A stretch of 64,000 nucleotides of DNA from Caenorhabditis remanei (Eukaryota; Nematoda; Chromadorea; Rhabditida; Rhabditidae), in the NCBI RefSeq assembly GCF_010183535.1, contig NC_071333.1, positions 10,414,587 through 10,478,586 of the forward strand. Direction: 5' to 3'. The notes beneath the pieces were generated by a model, which was not told the DNA's origin, did not search any database, and worked only from the letters and a program-made list of their open reading frames with translations. Positions 14,124-25,900 of this stretch are shown here, one piece after another. The position numbers were made by a program, and so were the translations under genes. Positions within the stretch are counted from its first letter, which is position 1. Every line of letters starts with the position of its first letter.

Positions 14124-14192
14124 CGCTGCGAGTGCGGAATGACAGCTTTGATCGGTCAACAAATTCCGAAATCTGTCCTCATGTTCCGGCAT
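14124..14192 (-). other. rgl-1: Candidate distal first coding exon of rgl-1
   Basis: ATG at 14192 opens 23 codons (starting MPEHEDRFRNLLTDQ) that end at a donor (GTAGTCACC on the minus strand) in phase 0, the phase required by the shared exon at 6590-6715. It would extend the gene to about 10.7 kb. A transcript is needed to confirm it. Confidence 0.4.
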
Positions 14193-15646
14193 ACAGAAGG
14201 CACGACACCAGCCCCATATATTTTGATATCGGATAAGAGCAAAAGACTGACTATGCGCGACAAGAAATGCTGCTGAGAGAGAAGGGGTTGATCATGCCCC
14301 CGGTCAAAGACACTTATGAATTGAAAAGGTGCGAGAGAAAGGAGAAAAGTGTTGGGTTGAATTCAATATAGGTGTACAGAATTTAATTAAAATTCAAGAC
14401 CGACTTTGCATACTATTATTCATGTGATGTTGGTAGTGTTTGATGCAAGAATTGCAATTCAGTATCATCTATCAGAATAGTACACAGTTAGGAAGTAAAA
14501 AGTATAAAATATCAATTTAAAAATACGAAAAAAGACAGTCAAATACCTATTGGCAAACTTTTCATCGGAGAGTCATAGATATCCCAACCAGTAAAATATA
14601 AATGATTGTGAAAGTAAATGAATCTGTGGGTGTGTTTCAACTGGGCACGAGAGATCAAATAACTCACAGGGTCGAATTATCGACCAATGAGCACCAATAA
14701 TAAACAAAAACTTTCTTTCAGAGTTCCTCAGTGAAATAACATTTTACGATATACACATTCGCAACATTAGTTTAACACGCACTAAACCTTATCAGTTTCT
14801 GCTTTCTCGAAAGCAAGTGCTAACAAAAAAGTACATAAATGCTTTGTTGGAAACAAATATTCTGGACTGTACAAAAAGTGTTTAAAACATATGGGGATGC
14901 TCATTGGCAGGTCGGTCTAGGTCTAAAGAAAATAAAGTCGGGAGGAAGAACAGAAAAATATCACGTGTGACGTCACATCGTACCCTTTTTTCTTATGTCA
15001 TTGGATCGAGAGGAACGCGGCAAAAGTGGTTTGTCGAGTGGGCTTTAGGGAGGCTCAAGCAAGACAATGCGCATAGGAAACAAAAAATGACTGCTTGGAA
15101 GGAGCAGCGGTGAAAAAACGGGAGTGTGTTGGTAAGGCATTGTGTATCTTGGCAAGATCGAAACAACGACGACTAAGACAAAAGCTGTCAGTTGGAATTT
15201 CTCGGGGAAAGCCACCGTGAGGGTAGGTGGCCGCCGTGCGCGACTTTTCCACTAGGAACAGTTCGGAGAGGGTGCAGATCAGCAGAGGAGCCATAGCCTG
15301 GTCATTTGAGCAGTATGTGTTGTGTGTGTGTGTGTGTGTACAGAGCAAATACGGTCGCGATGCGCGACGAAGCAACTCGAACGATGCGGCTGTGTGGCGG
15401 CATGAGAAAAGTAGAGAAGGATACGCAATATATTCTGATTTCTCGCCTGACGACACGTTCCCGTTCGCTCTTGAGACACGCAAAGATATTCGATTCTCGG
15501 GAGCTACTAGACAAATTGAAACTTTCTAAAGATGAAATTTAATCGGGTAAGAAGAAACGTGAAACTGAAGTTGGTAATTAATCTTTTCACACTTCGATAA
15601 TAACGAAAATGTAAAAGTTTATCCGTCAACAACATTGCTCATACGG
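14193..15646. other. Intergenic / promoter region upstream of rgl-1
   Basis: No supported gene. Around 15.0-15.5 kb the base composition is less AT-rich and overlapping open frames of 66-142 codons appear on both strands. They share the CA/GT microsatellite and have no splice structure, so I read the block as promoter or 5' UTR rather than coding sequence. Confidence 0.45.
15316..15339. repeat. GT/CA dinucleotide microsatellite
   Basis: A run of about ten GT units, with one interruption near its left end. It lies within the non-coding region between rgl-1 and the vWA gene cluster and is likely length-polymorphic. Confidence 0.85.
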
Positions 15647-16459
15647 TTATTTCGGGATACAGTAGACTCCACCAGTTGCACTGAAACAATTATATTGAAA
15701 CTACGTATGATCAAATTGTCAAGATCTTACTCTGATGTCATTATTAGACGCTGAATTGGTTTGATTAATGAGTTCAGTTCAGTCGGATTTTTTGCACTGA
15801 AAGCACACGAAGCCCCTCCAGCCAAGTTCTTCAGTTTGTGAAAATCCAGACCATCGCCATATCCAACTGTAATCATGCCGTACTGCTTTCTAGCAAGCAT
15901 ATTTTGTACGAAAGGTACAGGGTCAACATTGAATCTGAAAGCGTTTTACATTAAAATCTAAGTTGAAAACTTACGCAGTGCCGCTAGTAATATACAACAG
16001 AAGATGGTTTTTGATAGTAGTACGGTACCCTTCTTTTGTTGAGGAGTATCCACTATTATCGCAGATAACATCAAGGTTCTGAGCAAGAAGTTGACCGCTA
16101 TGATGGAAGTCAGCATAGTTATCTTTCAGCAATTCCAATTTCGAATGAAAATTAGTGTGAGAAGTGATATCGTTTAAAGTTGCCACAGGCGGAGGTTGCT
16201 CATTTTGATCACCATTTACAACAGCCAATCCAATGCGGGCAGTTTCTGAACTTACATCAAAAGCCCACATGATCTCTCGAGCAAATTCAGTAAACTAAAC
16301 AAAATATATCTGTGATTTCCTCTTTCTTCATGTTACCAAATCATAATACGGCTCCGCTGATTTTGAGCTATCAATCAAAAACACAATATCAAACTTGACA
16401 TTCTCATCCGCAGTGATCCCATGCAATAATAGTGCAGCAAAGAACAAAGCAACCCGCAT
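15647..16459 (-). CDS. Secreted single-domain vWA protein
   Basis: Four exons (16337-16459, 15975-16294, 15731-15934, 15647-15680) give 226 aa. It has a signal peptide (MRVALFFAALLLHGITA) followed at once by a von Willebrand A domain: strand FDIVFLID, MIDAS start DSSKS (the D-x-S-x-S metal site is intact), ARIGLAVVNG, and late strand YGMITVGYGDG. It ends in GGVYCIPK, the short Cys tail that closes every member of this cluster. Splice positions and phases are the same as the C-terminal vWA domain of the giant genes at 19.9-35.8 kb, so this looks like that domain set free as a stand-alone secreted protein. Binding partner unknown. A TGATAAG site lies about 135 bp upstream of the ATG, which fits GATA-factor control in the intestine (inference). 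Confidence 0.8.
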
Positions 16460-16713
16460 TTAATAAAAGGTTTTGGAACACTGAAACCTGTTCGGTTTAA
16501 AATCAGGAGTATTTTTGAAATTAAGATTTGATTCGCAGAAAATGTCAAACTGTCTTGAAAATGTTTCTTTTCATATAAATTATCATCAACTGCATGATAA
16601 GCTCACTTTGAAAAGAGTCAGAAAACTAATTCCCTTGGTTTGATAACGGAAAAATTATTAGTACTCAATCAGGACAAAATTCGAGTAATATTTCACTTCT
16701 TATTGCAATAGTG

Positions 16714-17489
16714 TCATCCGATGGCACTAAAATACACAAATATTATCAAAAACGCAGTAAAACCTGACTCAGCATGCATGATGTGACGCTGAATCGGTTT
16801 TATCAAGTGATCCAGTCCTGTTGAGTTTGAAGCCTTAAAGGAGCATGAACTACCTCCAGATATCATTTTCAACTTTTGATGATCAACGATATCCCCAAAT
16901 CGTACTGTTATGATACCATACTGATGACTATTCAGGATTTCTTCAGCAGTGGACACAGGATGAACATCAAATCTGGAATTTGATTTGAATTGGAATTAAG
17001 TTCTGGTTGTTAGATATACTAAAAGATGATTTTGGATTTCGGATCTGTAGCCTCTTGAAATGAAATAACTTGATCCCTCCACCAAGTTATAGGTGAGACA
17101 TTGTCCAACAATATCGGAGTCATCATAGTTTCCTTTGAGAACGTTCAAATAACTTTCCAAAATATTCTGAGAAGTGATCGAGTTTAGTTCAGCCGCTGGA
17201 GGTGCTTGGTCTTCTAGGATTCCAGCCACAGCTATCAAAGCAACACGAACTGCATTCATTGTACGGTTGGACGGTTCCAACATTGTACGGTTTTATAAGT
17301 GACTGGACAAATCCCGTAAACTAAAAAACGATTATAATAGATAATTCTTTAATCAAAAAATCTCACCATATCATATGATGGCTTCGATGTTTTTGATCTA
17401 TCTATGAGGAACACAACGTCAAATATGAGATCTTGCTCTGCAGCAAAAACGATAATAGCAACAGTAACCAGAAAAACTACAGTTTTCAT
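16714..17489 (-). pseudogene. Decayed copy of a secreted vWA gene
   Basis: Homologous exon by exon to the first half of the gene at 17791-19525. The start survives (MKTVVFLVTVAIIVFAA, then FDVVFLIDRSKT), but four lesions are visible. First, about 16 extra bases at 17258-17281, containing a second copy of a TTGTACGG segment, shift the frame in exon 2. Second, the sequence that forms the exon 2 donor in the paralog is replaced, so exon 2 runs into a stop at 16996. Third, the exon 3 donor GTAAGT has become GTCAGG. Fourth, the conserved Cys-tail exon has TGA where relatives have GGA. The metal site is also altered (DRSKT against DSSKS). A rearranged or truncated product cannot be excluded, but pseudogene is the simplest reading. 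Confidence 0.7.
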
Positions 17490-17790
17490 CTGAAAATAAG
17501 AACATTATTACTGAAAAAAATCCATGGAGTAGTGGCGGTATGAGAAAGATATGTAACGTTATCAGTGAATAGTATTTTTTACGTTCACGGTTAATGCAAA
17601 GCGGAAGTTTCCAGTCGTCATGATGTTACTTTTGCAAACGTTTTTGAAAGCACAGTCATAGTTTTTTTCGGCTTCCTGCAGTTATGTAAGAAGCATTAAA
17701 TCTAAAAAACAAAAAGTTGTTCGATTGAAAACTATTTATTTTACATAACAGATAAGAAGAGGGCCGATAAACATATTTCAGAAATTTCAC

Positions 17791-19525
17791 TCAGTTGCTT
17801 TTGCAGTAATTTCCTCCGTTGGTGCTGAAATAAAACCATTTCATAATTGCAATCAATCTAAGAACTTACTTGGCGTTAATTATGAGCTGTTGAATTGGCT
17901 TGATCTGGTTATTCAGTGTAGCAAAATCGGTTGCCGTAAATGAACAAGCGGCGCCTCCAGAAATCGTTTGCAGCTTTCCGTTGTCAAATCCAGCTCCGTA
18001 TCCAACAGTGATGATTCCGTATTGCTTCTGGGCAATGATGGTTTGAGCTGATGGAGTTGGATCGGTGTAGAATCTAAAATATGAAATGAGTACAATATAA
18101 TTAGTTCTTAATACTAACGCCGTGGTAGTAGTGATGTAAACAAGAACATGGTTGTTGATGTTACTACGGTATCCAGCTGTTGCAGACATGTAGTCATTGG
18201 AAGTTACAACTTGGAGATTGTATGTGAGAACCTGTCCTGGATGATCAAAATCAGCATAGTTATCTTTGAGAAGAGCCAAGTTGGAGTTCAACGATGATTG
18301 TGAGCTGATAGAGTTCAATAGGGCAGCTGGTGGAGCCTGATCTTCAAGATCAGGTGCAACAACGCTTAATCCAACACGAGCACCGTTCAACCCAACGTTG
18401 AAGGAAACCATGATTGTTTGAATAAATTTGGTTAACTGAAAAAAAACTCACATAATGAGCGTAAGACTGAGTTTTGTGAGTTTATTACAAAATCAAAGCT
18501 ATCCTTAGCAGATCGAGAACCGTCAATCAAAAATACAATATCGAATTGGAGAGCACTCGATGGAGATAGAGATGGTAAAGCCTGAAATGTTGGTCCTTAA
18601 TAGAAAAATGTGCGTGGATGTACTCACAGTCACTGGAGAATGAGTTTGTGGAGGTTGAGTGTTAGGACCTTGAGTCTGTTGAGTGGCCAGGGTGGTTGGA
18701 GCCATGGTTCCATGGCTCTTTTTATTACAATATTGTCCTCCGTTGGCACTGAAAAACACAAATTTTATCAAAAAGCGCAATAAAAACTTACTCAGCATTC
18801 ATGATGTGACGCTGAATTGGTTTAATCAAGTGATCTAGTCCTGTTGAGTTTGAAGCAGTGAAGGAGCATGAGCTGCCTCCAGATATAATTCTCAATTTCT
18901 GATGATCAACATCATTCCCAAATCCTACTGTGAGGATACCATACCGATGACTATTCAGGATTTCTTCAGCAGTGGGCACAGGATCCACATCAAATCTGAA
19001 ACTTGATTTGAATGGGAATTAAGATAACTAACGCACGATAACTAACGCAGTGCTGGTTGTCAGATATACTAAAAGATGATTTTGGATTTCGGATCTGTAG
19101 CCGCTTGAAATGAAATCACTCGATGTCACTTCCTTCAAGTCAAAGGTGAGACATTGTCCAACAATATCGAAGTCATCATAATTTCCTTTGAGTAATTTTA
19201 AATAACTTCTCAAAACATTTTGTGAGGTAATCGAGTTTAGTTCAGCCGCTGGAGGTGCTTGGTCTTCTAGGGTTCCAGCCACAGCTATTAAACCAACACG
19301 AGCTCCATTCAAACCAACATTGTACGGTTTCATAAGTGACTGAACAAATCCCGTCAACTAAAAACGACTATAATAGATAATTCACTATTCGAAAAATCTC
19401 ACCAGATCATATGATGGCTTTGATGATTTTGAACTATCTATGAGGAACACAACGTCAAATTTGAGATCCTGCTCTGCAGCAAAAACTATAGAAGCAAGAG
19501 TGGCCAGAAAAACTACAGTTTTCAT
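17791..19525 (-). CDS. Secreted protein with two vWA domains
   Basis: Eight exons (19403-19525, 19047-19357, 18792-18995, 18628-18748, 18489-18581, 18119-18435, 17870-18073, 17791-17824) sum to 1,407 nt, or 468 aa. A signal peptide (MKTVVFLATLASIVFA) precedes vWA domain 1 (LIDSSKS, residues about 20-212). A Thr/Gln/Pro linker with TQGP units follows, then vWA domain 2 (LIDGSRS, about 260-455) and the Cys tail GGNYCKSN. Both metal-site starts match D-x-S-x-S. Domain 2 downstream of about 18320 is nearly identical, intron included, to the 3' end of the neighbouring giant gene at 19935-20345. Its upstream part instead resembles the other giant at 28.7-28.9 kb, so the gene is a mosaic. AATAAA (minus) at 17735-17740 supports the end. 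A TGATAAGA site lies about 165 bp upstream. Confidence 0.8.
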
Positions 19526-19934
19526 CTGAAAATCAGAATTCAATAATCAGAAAATAGATGGAGTAGGTGCGGTATGAGAAATATATGTAACATTTTCAGT
19601 GAATGGTATTTTTTACGTTTACAATCAATGCAAAGCGGAAGTTTTTAGTCGTCAAGTTGAAATGATGTGACCCGTTTCTAAATGCAACGTTGATAAGAAT
19701 AATACGCTTTTCCGTGAATGATGACAAATTGCAATTTGTTCCCAGAGATTTTCGGAAAGTACTGTATGTTTACATTTGCTAACGTTTCTGAAAGCACAGT
19801 CATAGTTTTAATTTTGACTCACTACAATTTGGATTTTCAGTTATGTGAAAATCATCAAAACTAAAAAACAAAAAGTGATTCGATTGAAAACTATTTATTT
19901 TTCATAACAGATAAACATATTTTAGAAGTTTCAC

Positions 19935-22900
19935 TTAGTTGCTTTTGCAGTAATTTCCTCCGTTGGTGCTGAAATAATATCATTTCCGAAAAGCAATCAA
20001 TCTAAGAACTTACTTGGCGTTAATTATGAGCTGTTGAATTGGCTTGATCTGGTTATTCAGTGTAGCAAAATCGGTTGCCGTGAATGAACAAGCGGCGCCT
20101 CCAGAAATCGTTTGCAGCTTTCCGTTGTCAAATCCAGCTCCGTATCCAACAGTGATGATTCCGTATTGCTTCTGGGCAATGATGGTTTGAGCTGATGGAG
20201 TTGGATCGGTGTAGAATCTAAAGTATGAAATGAGTATAATATAATTAGTTCTTAATACTAACGCCGTGGTAGTAGTGATGTAAACAAGAACATGGTTGTT
20301 GATGTTACTACGGTATCCAGCTGTTGCAGACATGTAGTCATTGGAAGTTACAACTTGGAGATTGTATGTGAGAACCTGTCCTGGATGATCAAAATCAGCA
20401 TAGTTATCTTTGAGAAGAGCCAAGTTGGAGTTCAACGATGATTGTGAGCTGATAGAGTTCAATTGGGCAGCTGGTGGAGCCTGGTCATCGAGATCAGGTG
20501 CAACTACGACTAATCCAACACGAGCACCGTTGAGACCAACATCGAATGTAACCATCATCGTTTGAATGAACTTGGTGAACTGGAAAATATTTCTATTTTA
20601 ACGTGAAAATTAACTCTTTCGGTGTACCGAATCAAAACTGGACTGAGCAGATTGAGAGCCGTCAATCAAAAAGACAATATCGAATTGGAGAGCACTCGAT
20701 GGAGATGGAGATGGCGAAGCCTGAAATGTTGGTCCTTGATAAAAGAATGCGCGTGGATGTACTCACAGTCACTGGAGGTTGAGTTGTGGATTGCCCTGGT
20801 TGTGGTGTTGGTTGAGTGTTAGGACCTTGAGTCTGTTGGGTGATTGGTCCTTGGGTTTGTTGAGTGGCCTGGGTGATTGGAGCCATGGTTCCAGTAACTG
20901 GCTGTCCAGTGCTTGGGTTCATTCCTAAAATTCATCATCAAATAATTTTCAAACGTTGTGAAATACCATTGCAGATAACAACTTGTTGTCTTCTGAACTT
21001 TTGATTGTTCTCATCGACTCCATGAATAAACACAATAATCATATCTCCGTTACAAGTGAACAAATCAGAGTAATATTCGAATGAGCACTTCTCTCGGCGG
21101 TAAAGCTCTGATCTCAGAATGTTCTGAATTGATAGAAGTCTCATAATACTAGTTTTCGCTTTCTGTTAAACTCACGGTAGCACCTCCATTGTTTCCAATA
21201 TCAAAAATTTCAACATACTGGAGTTGACCAGCGTGGAATGTATTTCCAGAAAGATGGAATGTGGCAACATTTTCAAATCCGGCAATTGGAACAGGATTTC
21301 TTCCGTCTTGATGAGAACCAGTTGGATCAGTATTCTTTCCAACAAGCATTGGAAGTGAGAACTTTGTATAGACCTTAGCTCCTCCCGTTGAGTAGACGTG
21401 AGCCAGACATAGTCCTGGTGGGTTGACAAGTTGTAATGTCCAAATTCCTCCGAGTCTGTCAACCTCAATCTTGTACATTTTCTGATTGTTAACGCTATAT
21501 GCAGGGTTAACATTGTGAGCAACTGGAAATATGAGTGTTTCTATGTTTTACTTCAAAACTGTTTTTCTTACGTCCAAGCGGATCTTTCACGGAAAGTGAT
21601 CCAAACTCCGATGATACAGTGACGTAGATAAAGGTAGTGTTTGCATCAACTGGAACAAACCATGGAAGTGAGCCATCGGAGCAAGTATAGTTAGTGGGTC
21701 CGGTTGGATCTTGAAGAACTGATGCTCCATACAATGACGGAAGATAGTTGTTGAGGAGCTGAAATGCATTCAAATTTTTGAAACTCCTTCGAGTGAATCT
21801 CTTACAGAAACAATGTTATTGGAGTCCGTGAAAAGTATGTTTCCACTTGATCCATATCCGAGCCAAGTCATGTCTCGGACATTGTTGACACCATCGAAGG
21901 TTGGACAATTGGCTGATTGTGAGACAACGTAATGGAGCTGAAAGTACTAATTTCACAAAAAAGTATTCAAAATATATCTTACATGAGCTTGAGTGTTGAA
22001 CAGGGTGTCCATGGTTTCTCCGTATTTGTTGAGGTCACTTGGTCCTGCCGCTGTGAACAAGAAGATTTCACTATTTGGCATGGCGATAACATTATCGTGT
22101 TCCAGAAGATGAGCCAGAACACTAAAAGTATTTTATAAGTATGCGATTCTATAAAGCTTTTATCACCCAAGATATGGCAAGCTGCAAGCTCCATCAGTGG
22201 AAATTGCAGCGGATTGAGCAGTCAGATCAGTGATGAGATCATCAATGTTGGTGTAGTTGAAGTTCTCGAATGTTCTTCCAGTGGCTGTAAAAACGCAAGT
22301 ATAAATTGTAGATATAGGCTGAATGCATACAATCAAATGTTACGAGTCCGTAGTTGGCGAACCAAAGTGGGGCGAACGATGTAGCAGAAGTAACAATACT
22401 CTTGAGATTGGCAATGAGTTGAGTAACGGTGGCACTGTTTTGTCTGGTGGTTTCCACAACCAGCAACAACGTTTTTCTGTCATCACTGAAAAGTTGTGGA
22501 AGAGCTGGTGTGCACACTTCTGCAATATATTTGATTTTACAAAAGAGTTACGCTCACAACAATTTTCTTACCGTATTGACAGTTCAATCCAGTGTAACCA
22601 TCTGGACAACTGCAGGAACGTTCATCATCGTTCTTTGTTCCTCCATTGACACAAATTGGAACAGTACATTGAGCTCCAACCCAGTAGTCTGTACAGATGC
22701 ATTGACCGCCCTGTCTGATTCCTCCGTTTCCACAAGTGATCTCAGCTGGTGAGCAGTGTCCCCATGTAATACGTTGGAATGTATTTCCAAATTCATCTTC
22801 TCCGACATGGAGAACTCCAAATTCGTTGTTCGCATTATCGCTGTTTGGACATGGGAAGTTTTGAGAGACCCAACTGTATTCACAACCGAATCTATTCTGG

Positions 22901-25900
22901 TACTTGAGACCATTGTAGAATGTTCCGTTTCCAGCATCCCAAAGAATGGCGTCAGTGAGAATTGGGACACGGTTTTCATTATCAGTGGAATGCACGTAAC
23001 TGATAAGTCTGTTTGCAGAAGAATCTTGAACTGGATCTATTTGTGGATTGTCATCACTGACACTTGTTGTGTATCCAGTAACGATTTGAAGAGTAGACTG
23101 AACACGAACACTCAATGTACAATAGTTCGGCATGTTGGCAGGTGGAGTAGTTATGATATTCACATACCAGTTACCAGCTGGAAGATCAGCATCTCCAATA
23201 GTATTTGGTCTATGATCAGCGTCATATCTATGTTTTTGGCAGATGAATGGTCTTACAGTTGCACATGAATCGGTGACCCAAGTTTTGCGAACATCTCCGG
23301 CTTGTCCGTTGAAGAATACACATTGGCGAGTTGGATCATTGCTTGGTTCATTGTCAGCCCAGTAGGTGTTAGCTGGGTTCAGAAGATCTGGCGCAACTCC
23401 TTGTCCGCGGTCCCAGTAGAATTGACCATCCGAACCTTTGAAGAGTCCAATCCAGAATTGGGTGTTAGCAGATCCTGTTTTGAAGAAGTTATTCTTATCG
23501 TCTCCAAGATCATCAGCGAGGTAACCACCAGCTGTAGCACAGAAGTTTCTCGCTTGTGGCATAGACATAGTATCTTCAGATTTGGCCAAGAACTTGATAC
23601 AGTATTGACCGAATGGTTCAAATCCGTTGTCACAATTTTTTCTGACTTCATATACACTCTGTCCGGTGAAATCATCGGAGAAAAGTTCAAGTGCCTCAGC
23701 CAATACTCCGTTTCCATTATAGACTTGGATCGAAGTTCCATATCCGAAAACGGTGAGTTGAATAGTTTGAGTGTAAGCATCAACGGGGAAGAACGTCGTC
23801 ATTCCATTATCATGTCTACAATCGTCGAGCTCATTGATTGTAACTTGTCCATTAGAGAATTGCAGTGGGATCAGTCTAACAGCGTTCGAGATTTCAGCGG
23901 ATTGAAGAATGTACGTGGTTCCGGTGGATCCAGTCACAATTCCAAAGAGAACGTAATAATCTGGAAGAGTGGCATTGCAAACGAATCCAACTGGTTGCAA
24001 TTGTGGTCGAGCACTCAAGAATCCGTAGATGCTGAGATCCATAGAACGAGACATAGTGTAGAAAATTCCAAGCGAACGTTGGTCAAGTACGTTTTCTGGT
24101 GTTGTTTGGAAGATTTCAATGAATGACCCAGGAACAACATCTCTAGCGAAGACTGCGTGGTTAAGAGCATCCCAAAGTTGCACTCTGCAACCGGTGTCAG
24201 ATGGAATTGTAGTTGCGAGACTATGAAGAGCGGCAGAGATGGCAGTGAGATTGTTAGCTGGTGACGTGGCAATTGGTCCTCCCCAAGTAGAGTTGAATCC
24301 AACAAGAACAAAGTTTCTGATCCATCCACGGTTTTGCATTTGAACATCACGGAGAATTTCTTGGAAGTTGCTGTCAAGCATAACCAAGGAGGCAAGAGAT
24401 TGTTGAGTGATTTCCACAGCAAAGATCATATCAACTCCATAGCGGATGAATTCTGGATTTGGTCCGGTTTCAAGACATCTAGCCAACTCGCAGCTTTCTC
24501 CAGCGTATCCTGGTGGGCACACGCAATGATCTCCCTTGTTTGTTCCTCCGTTGTAACAGACGAGGTTCTGACAGTAAGTTCCAGTGAACTCTGGTGTACA
24601 GAAGCAAGTCGTGTTAGTTGGGTTCATGACACCTCCATTCTGGCATTGGTTAGCTGGTGCGGGTGTTGGATGAACAGAAGCGCAGTACATTGTTCCAGCA
24701 CGTTGAAGAGACATATCGTTGTTATCGCGAGCAAAGAAGTTGAAGTAAAGGACCTCATCGGGAACACGGCAGGTGAATGGAGGGAAGTAGAAATTGAATT
24801 CACAAGCATCTCTCCACATTCCACTTGATCCGTAGACTTCAGTTTGTACTCCATCACGGATAGCATAGATTTGAAGATTGGCATGTACTCGGTCCATTGA
24901 GACAAAAGCTGGGTAATTGGAAACATGGAAAACTGGGGCTGCATCGAATCCAGCAACCGGTTGACGGAGAACTCCAGCAGCAGAAGTGAGGGTGGTAGCG
25001 AAAGACCAGAAAATGTCATAGTCTGGACTGTATTGGCTGACACCTCCGAAATTGAACTTCTTCTGGTAAATCTTCAAAGTGCAAGCAGCATTAGGAGAAC
25101 CTGAGACCAAGTTGAAGAACCATTGTCCTGCAACTTGTTGGTTATAGGTCCAAATGTAGTTGACTCCATCAGTAAATGCAGTGTTGAAAGTTGGTCTGTC
25201 TGAAGTTGGGCTAGTTACTTGAAGAGTTAAATTTGTTCCAGTAGCAACGACAACAACCATATCAGCAGTCAAATCAATTGCAACAGATTTGTAGACATTC
25301 TGGTTGACGCAGTGGGAGTAGTCTCCAGACAGAACAAGTTGAGAACGGAACAAAGTGTTGAACATGTGTTGGTAGAAGAACTGGAATGAATCTTATTTCT
25401 ATTAGTGAATAGTTTCTAGGGCATACAGTAGAAATTGTGGTTCTGTCACTGAAATAGAATGTGTTACCACCAGTGCGCGAAGCTACATCAACCATGTCTC
25501 TGTATGCACTGTTGTCTGGAGAGGAATTGCAGTTTTCAGCAGTAGTTGGTTGCACATAGATGAAATAGATCTGCAAACAGTGGAGATAACAAAGAAAACG
25601 TGAGTATTGATTCTTACTGGTGCTCTCCAATAAGATTCCAAATGGAATACAGTTTCCTTCTCTCCATTATCATTTGGAGTACCATCAGTAATCACATAGA
25701 TAGGAGACTTGTTGGTTGGATAGAGAGAAAGTGCAGCACTAAAATGAAAATTTCAACAGTCTCATCTATTTAGAAGTAACTCACGCAACAGCAGAGAAAA
25801 CAACATCATCACATCCTCCATCAGATGGAGCAGAGTTGATAGCTTTAAGGAGATCAACCATTGCAGCATCCCATGAGTCATATCTTTTGTTAATCAGAAG

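Noticed and set aside
15055..15529. Open frames of 142 and 100 codons on opposite strands
   Set aside because: They overlap each other, run through a GT/CA microsatellite and have no splice or poly(A) context.
22756..24828. Long plus-strand open frames (up to 274 codons) opposite the giant gene
   Set aside because: They are antisense shadows of a strongly codon-biased coding exon, lack signal or domain content, and recur at the matching place in the paralog (30.8-32.8 kb).
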